Below are positions 10,800 through 23,905 of a stretch of 64,000 nucleotides of DNA, in pieces. Made by a program: the position numbers and the translations under genes. This DNA comes from Henricia sp. BOLD:AAB3569 (taxonomy: Eukaryota; Echinodermata; Asteroidea; Spinulosida; Echinasteridae). The notes below the pieces were generated by a model. The model was not told where the DNA came from. It saw nothing but the letters and a program-made list of their open reading frames with translations, and ran no database searches. The first letter of the stretch is position 1. Each line of letters begins with the position of its first letter. The stretch is taken from positions 124,001 through 188,000 of the forward strand of contig JBBELK010000309.1 of the NCBI GenBank assembly GCA_037783545.1, in the 5' to 3' direction.

Positions 10800-13700
10800 T
10801 TTAGGACAAGTGCGCAATATAGAGAGTTTGGAGCATGCAAAATTTGAAGTTCGTCGGAACATTTTTCGACCTCCAAATTTGCCGACGTTTGGACCACACT
10901 TTGACCAAATTGCCGAGCCAAACTGGGGTGCGTCAACGACAGTCCGAAGGACTGAGCATGCGCACGACTGCATGCGCCCCAACCCTGTTTTCCCTAAACT
11001 TTGAAATTTCTCTGCCATTTCCCGGCGAAAGTCTGTCAATTTTTTAGGACAAGTGCGCAATATAGAGAGTTTGGAGCATGCAAAATTTGAAGTTCGCCGG
11101 AACATTTTTCGACCTCCAAATTTGCCGACGTTTGGACCACACTTTGACCAAATTGCCGAGCCAAACTGGGGTGCGTCAACGACAGTCCGAAGGACTGAGC
11201 ATGCGCACGACTCAGGAGTACACCAAAGAGGTGTGTACAGACAGCCACGGTTTGCGTGAGCAGTCAGGAAGCCCCAACCCAGTTTTCCCTAAACTTTGAA
11301 ATTTCTCTGCCATTTCCCTGCGAAAGTCTGTCAATTTTTTAGGACAAGTGCGCAATATAGAGAGTTTGGAGCATGCAAAATTTGAAGTTCGCCGGAACAT
11401 TTTTCGACCTCCAAATTTGCCGACGTTTGGACCACACTTTGACCAAATTGCCGAGCCAAACTGGGGTGCGTCAACGACAGTCCGAAGGACTGAACATGCG
11501 CACGACTCAGGAGTACACCAAAGAGGTGTGTACAGACAGCCACGGTTCGCGTGAGCAGTCAGGAAGCCCCAACCCAGTTTTCCCTAAACTTTAAAATTTC
11601 TCTTCCATTTTCAGGCGAAAGTCTGTCAATTTTTTAGGACAAGTGCGCAATATAGAGAGTTTGGAGCATGCAAAATTTGAAGTTCGCCGGAACATTTTTC
11701 GACGTCCAAATTTGCCGACGTTTGGACCACACTTTGACCAAATTGCCGAGCCAAACTGGGGTGCGTCAACGACAGTCCGAAGGACTGAGCATGCGCACGA
11801 CTCAGGAGTACACCAAAGAGGTGTGTACAGACAGCCACGGTTTGCGTGAGCAGTCAGGAAGCCCCAACCCAGTTTTCCCTAAACTTTGAAATTTCTCTGC
11901 CATTTCCCGGCGAAAGTCTGTCAATTTTTTAGGACAAGTGCGCAATATAGAGAGTTTGGAGCATGCAAAATTTGAAGTTCGCCGGAACATTTTTCGACGT
12001 CCAAATTTGCCGACGTTTGGACCACACTTTGACCAAATTGCCGAGCCAAACTGGGGTGCGTCAACGACAGTCCGAAGGACTGAGCATGCGCACGACTCAG
12101 GAGTACACCAAAGAGGTGTGTACAGACAGCCACGGTTTGCGTGAGCAGTCAGGAAGCCCCAACCCAGTTTTCCCTAAACTTTGAAATTTCTCTGCCATTT
12201 CCCGGCGAAAGTCTGTCAATTTTTTAGGACAAGTGCGCAATATAGAGAGTTTGGAGCATGCAAAATTTGAAGTTCGCCGGAACATTTTTCGACCTCCAAA
12301 TTTGCCGACGTTTGGACCACACTTTGACCAAATTGCCGAGCCAAACCGGGGTGCGTCAACGACAGTCCGAAGGACTGAGCATGCGCACGACTGCATGCGC
12401 CCCAACCCTGTTTTCCCTAAACTTTGAAATTTCTCTGCCATTTCCCGGCGAAAGTCTGTCAATTTTTTAGGACAAGTGCGCAATATAGAGAGTTTGGAGC
12501 ATGAAAAATTTGAAGTTCGCCGGAACATTTTTCGACCTCCAAATTTGCCGACGTTTGGACCACACTTTGACCAAATTGCCGAGCCAAACTGGGGTGCGTC
12601 AACGACAGTCCGAAGGACTGAGCATGCGCACGACTCAGGAGTACACCAAAGAGGTGTGTACAGACAGCCACGGTTTGCGTGAGCAGTCAGGAAGCCCCAA
12701 CCCAGTTTTCCCTAAACTTTGAAATTTCTCTGCCATTTCCCTGCGAAAGTCTGTCAATTTTTTAGGACAAGTGCGCAATATAGAGAGTTTGGAGCATGCA
12801 AAATTTGAAGTTCGCCGGAACATTTTTCGACGTCCAAATTTGCCGACGTTTGGACCACACTTTGACTAAATTGCCGAGCCAAACTGGGGTGCGTCAACGA
12901 CAGTCCGAAGGACTGAGCATGCGCACGACTCAGGAGTACACCAAAGAGGTGTGTACAGACAGCCACGGTTTGCGTGAGCAGTCAGGAAGCCCCAACCCAG
13001 TTTTCCCTAAACTTTAAAATTTCTCTGCCATTTCCCGGCGAAAGTCTGTCAATTTTTTAGGACAAGTGCGCAATATAGAGAGTTTGGAGCATGCAAAATT
13101 TGAAGTTCGCCGGAACATTTTTCGACCTCCAAATTTGCCGACGTTTGGACCACACTTTGACCAAATTGCCGAGCCAAACCGGGGTGCGTCAACGACAGTC
13201 CGAAGGACTGAGCATGCGCACGACTCAGGAGTACACCAAAGAGGTGTGTACAGACAGCCACGGTTTGCGTGAGCAGTCAGGAAGCCCCAACCCAGTTTTC
13301 CCTAAACTTTGAAATTTCTCTGCCATTTCCCGGCGAAAGTCTGTCAATTTTTTAGGACAAGTGCGCAATATAGAGAGTTTGGAGCATGCAAAATTTGAAG
13401 TTCGTCGGAACATTTTTCGACCTCCAAATTTGCCGACGTTTGGACCACACTTTGACCAAATTGCCGAGCCAAACTGGGGTGCGTCAACGACAGTCCGAAG
13501 GACTGAGCATGCGCACGACTGCATGCGCCCCAACCCTGTTTTCCCTAAACTTTGAAATTTCTCTGCCATTTCCCGGCGAAAGTCTGTCAATTTTTTAGGA
13601 CAAGTGCGCAATATAGAGAGTTTGGAGCATGCAAAATTTGAAGTTCGCCGGAACATTTTTCGACCTCCAAATTTGCCGACGTTTGGACCACACTTTGACT

Positions 13701-16700
13701 AAATTGCCGAGCCAAACTGGGGTGCGTCAACGACAGTCCGAAGGACTGAGCATGCGCACGACTCAGGAGTACACCAAAGAGGTGTGTACAGACAGCCACG
13801 GTTTGCGTGAGCAGTCAGGAAGCCCCAACCCAGTTTTCCCTAAACTTTGAAATTTCTCTGCCATTTCCCTGCGAAAGTCTGTCAATTTTTTAGGACAAGT
13901 GCGCAATATAGAGAGTTTGGAGCATGCAAAATTTGAAGTTCGCCGGAACATTTTTCGACCTCCAAATTTGCCGACGTTTGGACCACACTTTGACCAAATT
14001 GCCGAGCCAAACTGGGGTGCGTCAACGACAGTCCGAAGGACTGAGCATGCGCACGACTCAGGAGTACACCAAAGAGGTGTGTACAGACAGCCACGGTTTG
14101 CGTGAGCAGTCAGGAAGCCCCAACCCAGTTTTCCCTAAACTTTGAAATTTCTCTGCCATTTCCCGGCGAAAGTCTGTCAATTGTTTAGGACAAGTGCGCA
14201 ATATAGAGAGTTTGGAGCATGCAAAATTTGAAGTTCGTCGGAACATTTTTCGACCTCCAAATTTGCCGACGTTTGGACCACACTTTGACCAAATTGCCGA
14301 GCCAAACTGGGGTGCGTCAACGACAGTCCGAAGGACTGAGCATGCGCACGACTGCATGCGCCCCAACCCTGTTTTCCCTAAACTTTGAAATTTCTCTGCC
14401 ATTTCCCGGCGAAAGTCTGTCAATTTTTTAGGACAAGTGCGCAATATAGAGAGTTTGGAGCATGCAAAATTTGAAGTTCGCCGGAACATTTTTCGACCTC
14501 CAAATTTGCCGACGTTTGGACCACACTTTGACCAAATTGCCGAGCCAAACTGGGGTGCGTCAACGACAGTCCGAAGGACTGAGCATGCGCACGACTCAGG
14601 AGTACACCAAAGAGGTGTGTACAGACAGCCACGGTTTGCGTGAGCAGTCAGGAAGCCCCAACCCAGTTTTCCCTAAACTTTGAAATTTCTCTGCCATTTC
14701 CCTGCGAAAGTCTGTCAATTTTTTAGGACAAGTGCGCAATATAGAGAGTTTGGAGCATGCAAAATTTGAAGTTCGCCGGAACATTTTTCGACCTCCAAAT
14801 TTGCCGACGTTTGGACCACACTTTGACCAAATTGCCGAGCCAAACTGGGGTGCGTCAACGACAGTCCGAAGGACTGAACATGCGCACGACTCAGGAGTAC
14901 ACCAAAGAGGTGTGTACAGACAGCCACGGTTCGCGTGAGCAGTCAGGAAGCCCCAACCCAGTTTTCCCTAAACTTTAAAATTTCTCTTCCATTTTCAGGC
15001 GAAAGTCTGTCAATTTTTTAGGACAAGTGCGCAATATAGAGAGTTTGGAGCATGCAAAATTTGAAGTTCGCCGGAACATTTTTCGACGTCCAAATTTGCC
15101 GACGTTTGGACCACACTTTGACCAAATTGCCGAGCCAAACTGGGGTGCGTCAACGACAGTCCGAAGGACTGAGCATGCGCACGACTCAGGAGTACACCAA
15201 AGAGGTGTGTACAGACAGCCACGGTTTGCGTGAGCAGTCAGGAAGCCCCAACCCAGTTTTCCCTAAACTTTGAAATTTCTCTGCCATTTCCCGGCGAAAG
15301 TCTGTCAATTTTTTAGGACAAGTGCGCAATATAGAGAGTTTGGAGCATGCAAAATTTGAAGTTCGCCGGAACATTTTTCGACGTCCAAATTTGCCGACGT
15401 TTGGACCACACTTTGACCAAATTGCCGAGCCAAACTGGGGTGCGTCAACGACAGTCCGAAGGACTGAGCATGCGCACGACTCAGGAGTACACCAAAGAGG
15501 TGTGTACAGACAGCCACGGTTTGCGTGAGCAGTCAGGAAGCCCCAACCCAGTTTTCCCTAAACTTTGAAATTTCTCTGCCATTTCCCGGCGAAAGTCTGT
15601 CAATTTTTTAGGACAAGTGCGCAATATAGAGAGTTTGGAGCATGCAAAATTTGAAGTTCGCCGGAACATTTTTCGACCTCCAAATTTGCCGACGTTTGGA
15701 CCACACTTTGACCAAATTGCCGAGCCAAACCGGGGTGCGTCAACGACAGTCCGAAGGACTGAGCATGCGCACGACTGCATGCGCCCCAACCCTGTTTTCC
15801 CTAAACTTTGAAATTTCTCTGCCATTTCCCGGCGAAAGTCTGTCAATTTTTTAGGACAAGTGCGCAATATAGAGAGTTTGGAGCATGCAAAATTTGAAGT
15901 TCGCCGGAACATTTTTCGACCTCCAAATTTGCCGACGTTTGGACCACACTTTGACCAAATTGCCGAGCCAAACTGGGGTGCGTCAACGACAGTCCGAAGG
16001 ACTGAGCATGCGCACGACTCAAGAGTACACCAAAGAGGTGTGTACAGACAGCCACGGTTTGCGTGAGCAGTCAGGAAGCCCCAACCCAGTTTTCCCTAAA
16101 CTTTGAAATTTCTCTGCCATTTCCCTGCGAAAGTCTGTCAATTTTTTAGGACAAGTGCGCAATATAGAGAGTTTGGAGCATGCAAAATTTGAAGTTCGCC
16201 GGAACATTTTTCGACGTCCAAATTTGCCGACGTTTGGACCACACTTTGACTAAATTGCCGAGCCAAACTGGGGTGCGTCAACGACAGTCCGAAGGACTGA
16301 GCATGCGCACGACTCAGGAGTACACCAAAGAGGTGTGTACAGACAGCCACGGTTTGCGTGAGCAGTCAGGAAGCCCCAACCCAGTTTTCCCTAAACTTTG
16401 AAATTTCTCTGCCATTTCCCGGCGAAAGTCTGTCAATTTTTTAGGACAAGTGCGCAATATAGAGAGTTTGGAGCATGCAAAATTTGAAGTTCGTCGGAAC
16501 ATTTTTCGACCTCCAAATTTGCCGACGTTTGGACCACACTTTGACCAAATTGCCGAGCCAAACTGGGGTGCGTCAACGACAGTCCGAAGGACTGAGCATG
16601 CGCACGACTGCATGCGCCCCAACCCTGTTTTCCCTAAACTTTGAAATTTCTCTGCCATTTCCCGGCGAAAGTCTGTCAATTTTTTAGGACAAGTGCGCAA

Positions 16701-19700
16701 TATAGAGAGTTTGGAGCATGCAAAATTTGAAGTTCGCCGGAACATTTTTCGACCTCCAAATTTGCCGACGTTTGGACCACACTTTGACTAAATTGCCGAG
16801 CCAAACTGGGGTGCGTCAACGACAGTCCGAAGGACTGAGCATGCGCACGACTCAGGAGTACACCAAAGAGGTGTGTACAGACAGCCACGGTTTGCGTGAG
16901 CAGTCAGGAAGCCCCAACCCAGTTTTCCCTAAACTTTGAAATTTCTCTGCCATTTCCCTGCGAAAGTCTGTCAATTTTTTAGGACAAGTGCGCAATATAG
17001 AGAGTTTGGAGCATGCAAAATTTGAAGTTCGCCGGAACATTTTTCGACCTCCAAATTTGCCGACGTTTGGACCACACTTTGACCAAATTGCCGAGCCAAA
17101 CTGGGGTGCGTCAACGACAGTCCGAAGGACTGAGCATGCGCACGACTCAGGAGTACACCAAAGAGGTGTGTACAGACAGCCACGGTTTGCGTGAGCAGTC
17201 AGGAAGCCCCAACCCAGTTTTCCCTAAACTTTGAAATTTCTCTGCCATTTCCCGGCGAAAGTCTGTCAATTGTTTAGGACAAGTGCGCAATATAGAGAGT
17301 TTGGAGCATGCAAAATTTGAAGTTCGTCGGAACATTTTTCGACCTCCAAATTTGCCGACGTTTGGACCACACTTTGACCAAATTGCCGAGCCAAACTGGG
17401 GTGCGTCAACGACAGTCCGAAGGACTGAGCATGCGCACGACTGCATGCGCCCCAACCCTGTTTTCCCTAAACTTTGAAATTTCTCTGCCATTTCCCGGCG
17501 AAAGTCTGTCAATTTTTTAGGACAAGTGCGCAATATAGAGAGTTTGGAGCATGCAAAATTTGAAGTTCGCCGGAACATTTTTCGACCTCCAAATTTGCCG
17601 ACGTTTGGACCACACTTTGACCAAATTGCCGAGCCAAACTGGGGTGCGTCAACGACAGTCCGAAGGACTGAGCATGCGCACGACTCAGGAGTACACCAAA
17701 GAGGTGTGTACAGACAGCCACGGTTTGCGTGAGCAGTCAGGAAGCCCCAACCCAGTTTTCCCTAAACTTTGAAATTTCTCTGCCATTTCCCTGCGAAAGT
17801 CTGTCAATTTTTTAGGACAAGTGCGCAATATAGAGAGTTTGGAGCATGCAAAATTTGAAGTTCGCCGGAACATTTTTCGACCTCCAAATTTGCCGACGTT
17901 TGGACCACACTTTGACCAAATTGCCGAGCCAAACTGGGGTGCGTCAACGACAGTCCGAAGGACTGAACATGCGCACGACTCAGGAGTACACCAAAGAGGT
18001 GTGTACAGACAGCCACGGTTCGCGTGAGCAGTCAGGAAGCCCCAACCCAGTTTTCCCTAAACTTTAAAATTTCTCTTCCATTTTCAGGCGAAAGTCTGTC
18101 AATTTTTTAGGACAAGTGCGCAATATAGAGAGTTTGGAGCATGCAAAATTTGAAGTTCGCCGGAACATTTTTCGACGTCCAAATTTGCCGACGTTTGGAC
18201 CACACTTTGACCAAATTGCCGAGCCAAACTGGGGTGCGTCAACGACAGTCCGAAGGACTGAGCATGCGCACGACTCAGGAGTACACCAAAGAGGTGTGTA
18301 CAGACAGCCACGGTTTGCGTGAGCAGTCAGGAAGCCCCAACCCAGTTTTCCCTAAACTTTGAAATTTCTCTGCCATTTCCCGGCGAAAGTCTGTCAATTT
18401 TTTAGGACAAGTGCGCAATATAGAGAGTTTGGAGCATGCAAAATTTGAAGTTCGCCGGAACATTTTTCGACGTCCAAATTTGCCGACGTTTGGACCACAC
18501 TTTGACCAAATTGCCGAGCCAAACTGGGGTGCGTCAACGACAGTCCGAAGGACTGAGCATGCGCACGACTCAGGAGTACACCAAAGAGGTGTGTACAGAC
18601 AGCCACGGTTTGCGTGAGCAGTCAGGAAGCCCCAACCCAGTTTTCCCTAAACTTTGAAATTTCTCTGCCATTTCCCGGCGAAAGTCTGTCAATTTTTTAG
18701 GACAAGTGCGCAATATAGAGAGTTTGGAGCATGCAAAATTTGAAGTTCGCCGGAACATTTTTCGACCTCCAAATTTGCCGACGTTTGGACCACACTTTGA
18801 CCAAATTGCCGAGCCAAACCGGGGTGCGTCAACGACAGTCCGAAGGACTGAGCATGCGCACGACTGCATGCGCCCCAACCCTGTTTTCCCTAAACTTTGA
18901 AATTTCTCTGCCATTTCCCGGCGAAAGTCTGTCAATTTTTTAGGACAAGTGCGCAATATAGAGAGTTTGGAGCATGCAAAATTTGAAGTTCGCCGGAACA
19001 TTTTTCGACCTCCAAATTTGCCGACGTTTGGACCACACTTTGACCAAATTGCCGAGCCAAACTGGGGTGCGTCAACGACAGTCCGAAGGACTGAGCATGC
19101 GCACGACTCAAGAGTACACCAAAGAGGTGTGTACAGACAGCCACGGTTTGCGTGAGCAGTCAGGAAGCCCCAACCCAGTTTTCCCTAAACTTTGAAATTT
19201 CTCTGCCATTTCCCTGCGAAAGTCTGTCAATTTTTTAGGACAAGTGCGCAATATAGAGAGTTTGGAGCATGCAAAATTTGAAGTTCGCCGGAACATTTTT
19301 CGACGTCCAAATTTGCCGACGTTTGGACCACACTTTGACTAAATTGCCGAGCCAAACTGGGGTGCGTCAACGACAGTCCGAAGGACTGAGCATGCGCACG
19401 ACTCAGGAGTACACCAAAGAGGTGTGTACAGACAGCCACGGTTTGCGTGAGCAGTCAGGAAGCCCCAACCCAGTTTTCCCTAAACTTTGAAATTTCTCTG
19501 CCATTTCCCGGCGAAAGTCTGTCAATTTTTTAGGACAAGTGCGCAATATAGAGAGTTTGGAGCATGCAAAATTTGAAGTTCGCCGGAACATTTTTCGACC
19601 TCCAAATTTGCCGACGTTTGGACCACACTTTGACCAAATTGCCGAGCCAAACCGGGGTGCGTCAACGACAGTCCGAAGGACTGAGCATGCGCACGACTCA

Positions 19701-20090
19701 GGAGTACACCAAAGAGGTGTGTACAGACAGCCACGGTTTGCGTGAGCAGTCAGGAAGCCCCAACCCAGTTTTCCCTAAACTTTGAAATTTCTCTGCCATT
19801 TCCCGGCGAAAGTCTGTCAATTTTTTAGGACAAGTGCGCAATATAGAGAGTTTGGAGCATGCAAAATTTGAAGTTCGTCGGAACATTTTTCGACCTCCAA
19901 ATTTGCCGACGTTTGGACCACACTTTGACCAAATTGCCGAGCCAAACTGGGGTGCGTCAACGACAGTCCGAAGGACTGAGCATGCGCACGACTGCATGCG
20001 CCCCAACCCTGTTTTCCCTAAACTTTGAAATTTCTCTGCCATTTCCCGGCGAAAGTCTGTCAATTTTTTAGGACAAGTGCGCAATATAGA
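10800..20090. repeat. Modular higher-order repeat built on a 243-bp monomer variant
   Basis: Nine copies of the short monomer have junctions near 10968, 12391, 13519, 14352, 15775, 16608, 17441, 18864 and 19992. Spacings are 1423, 1128, 833, 1423, 833, 833, 1423 and 1128 bp, that is one short monomer plus 4, 3, 2, 4, 2, 2, 4 and 3 full ones. Larger periods of 3384 and 3089 bp follow. For example, the monomer with aggactgaacatgcgc near 11490 recurs near 14876 and 17965. The pattern fits repeated unequal exchange or block copying. Confidence 0.9.
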
Positions 20091-20959
20091 GAGTTTGGAG
20101 CATGCAAAATTTGAAGTTCGCCGGAACATTTTTCGACCTCCAAATTTGCCGACGTTTGGACCACACTTTGACCAAATTGCCGAGCCAAACTGGGGTGCGT
20201 CAACGACAGTCCGAAGGACTGAGCATGCGCACGACTCAGGAGTACACCAAAGAGGTGTGTACAGACAGCCACGGTTTGCGTGAGCAGTCAGGAAGCCCCA
20301 ACCCAGTTTTCCCTAAACTTTGAAATTTCTCTGCCATTTCCCTGCGAAAGTCTGTCAATTTTTTAGGACAAGTGCGCAATATAGAGAGTTTGGAGCATGC
20401 AAAATTTGAAGTTCGCCGGAACATTTTTCGACCTCCAAATTTGCCGACGTTTGGACCACACTTTGACCAAATTGCCGAGCCAAACTGGGGTGCGTCAACG
20501 ACAGTCCGAAGGACTGAGCATGCGCACGACTCAGGAGTACACCAAAGAGGTGTGTACAGACAGCCACGGTTTGCGTGAGCAGTCAGGAAGCCCCAACCCA
20601 GTTTTCCCTAAACTTTGAAATTTCTCTGCCATTTCCCGGCGAAAGTCTGTCAATTGTTTAGGACAAGTGCGCAATATAGAGAGTTTGGAGCATGCAAAAT
20701 TTGAAGTTCGCCGGAACATTTTTCGACCTCCAAATTTGCCGACGTTTGGACCACACTTTGACCAAATTGCCGAGCCAAACTGGGGTGCGTCAACGACAGT
20801 CCGAAGGACTGAGCATGCGCACGACTCAGGAGTACACCAAAGAGGTGTGTACAGACAGCCACGGTTTGCGTGAGCAGTCAGGAAGCCCCAACCCAGTTTT
20901 CCCTAAACTTTGAAATTTCTCTGCCATTTCCCGGCGAAAGTCTGTCAATTGTTTAGGAC

Positions 20960-23905
20960 AAGTGCGCAATATAGAGAGTTTGGAGCATGCAAAATTTGAA
21001 GTTCGCCGGAACATTTTTCGACGTCCAAATTTGCCGACGTTTGGACCACACTTTGACCAAATTGCCGAGCCAAACTGGGGTGCGTCAACGACAGTCCGAA
21101 GGACTGAGCATGCGCACGACTCAGGAGTACACCAAAGAGGTGTGTACAGACAGCCACGGTTTGCGTGAGCAGTCAGGAAGCCCCAACCCAGTTTTCCCTA
21201 AACTTTGAAATTTCTCTGCCATTTCCCGGCGAAAGTCTGTCAATTTGTTAGGACAAGTGCGCAATATAGAGAGTTTGGAGCATGCAAAATTTGAAGTTCG
21301 CCGGAACATTTTTCGACCTCCAAATTTGCCGACGTTTGGACCACACTTTGACCAAATTGCCGAGCCAAACCGGGGTGCGTCAACGACAGTCCGAAGGACT
21401 GAGCATGCGCACGACTCAGGAGTACACCAAAGAGGTGTGTACAGACAGCCACGGTTTGCGTGAGCAGTCAGGAAGCCCCAACCCAGTTTTCCCTAAACTT
21501 TGAAATTTCTCTGCCATTTCCCGGCGAAAGTCTGTAAATTTTTTAGGACAAGTGCGCAATATAGAGAGTTTGGAGCATGCAAAATTTGAAGTTCGTCGGA
21601 ACATTTTTCGACCTCCAAATTTGCCGACGTTTGGACCACACTTTGACCAAATTGCCGAGCCAAACTGGGGTGCGTCAACGACAGTCCGAAGGACTGAGCA
21701 TGCGCACGACTCAGGAGTACACCAAAGAGGTGTGTACAGACAGCCACGGTTTGCGTGAGCAGTCAGGAAGCCCCAACCCAGTTTTCCCTAAACTTTGAAA
21801 TTTCTCTGCCATTTCCCGGCGAAAGTCTGTCAATTTTTTTAGGACAAGTGCGCAATATAGAGAGTTTGGAGCATGCAAAAATTGAAGTTCGTCGGAACAT
21901 TTTTCGACCTCCAAATTTGCCGACGTTTGGACCACACTTTGACCAAATTGCCGAGCCAAACTGGGGTGCGTCAACGACAGTCCGAAGGACTGAGCATGCG
22001 CACGACTCAGGAGTACACCAAAGAGGTGTGTACAGACAGCCACGGTTTGCGTGAGCAGTCAGGAAGCCCCAACCCAGTTTTCCCTAAACTTTGAAATTTC
22101 TCTTCCATTTCCAGGCGAAAGTCTGTCATTTTTTTAGGACAAGTGCGCAATATAGAGAGTTTGGAGCATGCAAAATTTGAAGTTCGTCGGAACATTTTTC
22201 GACCTCCAAATTTGCCGACGTTTGGACCACACTTTGACCAAATTGCCGAGCCAAACTGGGTGCGTCAACGACAGTCCGAAAGACTGAGCATGCGCACGAC
22301 TCAGGAGTACACCAAAGATCGAGGTGTGTACAGACAGCCACGGTTTGCGTGAGCAGTCAGGAAGCCCCAACCCAGTTTTCCCTAAACTTTGAAATTTCTC
22401 TGCCATTTCACGGCGAAAGTCTGTCAATTTTTTAGGACAAGTGCGCAATATAGAGAGTTTGGAGCATGCAAAATTTGAAGTTCGCCGGAACATTTTTCGA
22501 CGTCCAAATTTGCCGACGTTTGGACCACACTTTGACCAAATTGCCGAGCCAAACTGGGGTGCGTCAACGACAGTCCGAAGGACTGAGCATGCGCACGACT
22601 CAGGAGTACACCAAAGAGGTGTGTACAGACAGCCACGGTTTGCGTGAGCAGTCAGGAAGCCCCAACCCAGTTTTCCCTAAACTTTGAAATTTCTCTGCCA
22701 TTTCCCGGCGAAAGTCTGTCAATTTGTTAGGACAAGTGCGCAATATAGAGAGTTTGGAGCATGCAAAATTTGAAGTTCGCCGGAACATTTTTCGACCTCC
22801 AAATTTGCCGACGTTTGGACCACACTTTGACCAAATTGCCGAGCCAAACCGGGGTGCGTCAACGACAGTCCGAAGGACTGAGCATGCGCACGACTCAGGA
22901 GTACACCAAAGAGGTGTGTACAGACAGCCACGGTTTGCGTGAGCAGTCAGGAAGCCCCAACCCAGTTTTCCCTAAACTTTGAAATTTCTCTGCCATTTCC
23001 CGGCGAAAGTCTGTAAATTTTTTTGGACAAGTGCGCAATATAGAGAGTTTGGAGCATGCAAAATTTGAAGTTCGTCGGAACATTTTTCGACCTCCAAATT
23101 TGCCGACGTTTGGACCACACTTTGACCAAATTGCCGAGCCAAACTGGGGTGCGTCAACGACAGTCCGAAGGACTGAGCATGCGCACGACTCAGGAGTACA
23201 CCAAAGAGGTGTGTACAGACAGCCACGGTTTGCGTGAGCAGTCAGGAAGCCCCAACCCAGTTTTCCCTAAACTTTGAAATTTCTCTGCCATTTCCCGGCG
23301 AAAGTCTGTAAATTTTTTTAGGACAAGTGCGCAATATAGAGAGTTTGGAGCATGCAAAAATTGAAGTTCGTCGGAACATTTTTCGACCTCCAAATTTGCC
23401 GACGTTTGGACCACACTTTGACCAAATTGCCGAGCCAAACTGGGGTGCGTCAACGACAGTCCGAAGGACTGAGCATGCGCACGACTCAGGAGTACACCAA
23501 AGAGGTGTGTACAGACAGCCACGGTTTGCGTGAGCAGTCAGGAAGCCCCAACCCAGTTTTCCCTAAACTTTGAAATTTCTCTTCCATTTCCAGGCGAAAG
23601 TCTGTCATTTTTTTAGGACAAGTGCGCAATATAGAGAGTTTGGAGCATGCAAAATTTGAAGTTCGTCGGAACATTTTTCGACCTCCAAATTTGCCGACGT
23701 TTGGACCACACTTTGACCAAATTGCCGAGCCAAACTGGGTGCGTCAACGACAGTCCGAAAGACTGAGCATGCGCACGACTCAGGAGTACACCAAAGATCG
23801 AGGTGTGTACAGACAGCCACGGTTTGCGTGAGCAGTCAGGAAGCCCCAACCCAGTTTTCCCTAAACTTTGAAATTTCTCTGCCATTTCACGGCGAAAGTC
23901 TGTCA
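20960..23905. repeat. 1479-bp higher-order repeat, two copies
   Basis: The block from about 20960 to 22430 recurs from about 22440 to 23905. Shared private features at an offset of 1479 bp are the caatttgttagg monomer, the gtctgtaaattttt monomer, the atgcaaaaattgaag monomer, and the copy with caaagatcgaggtg (4-bp gain) plus aactgggtgcg (1-bp loss). The offset is five monomers plus 4 bp. Confidence 0.88.

Noticed and set aside
10674-17578. 143-residue minus-strand frames spanning the 243-bp monomer
   Set aside because: These arise because the 52-bp net loss happens to join two open stretches. They are repeated identically with the monomer and show no sign of a protein.
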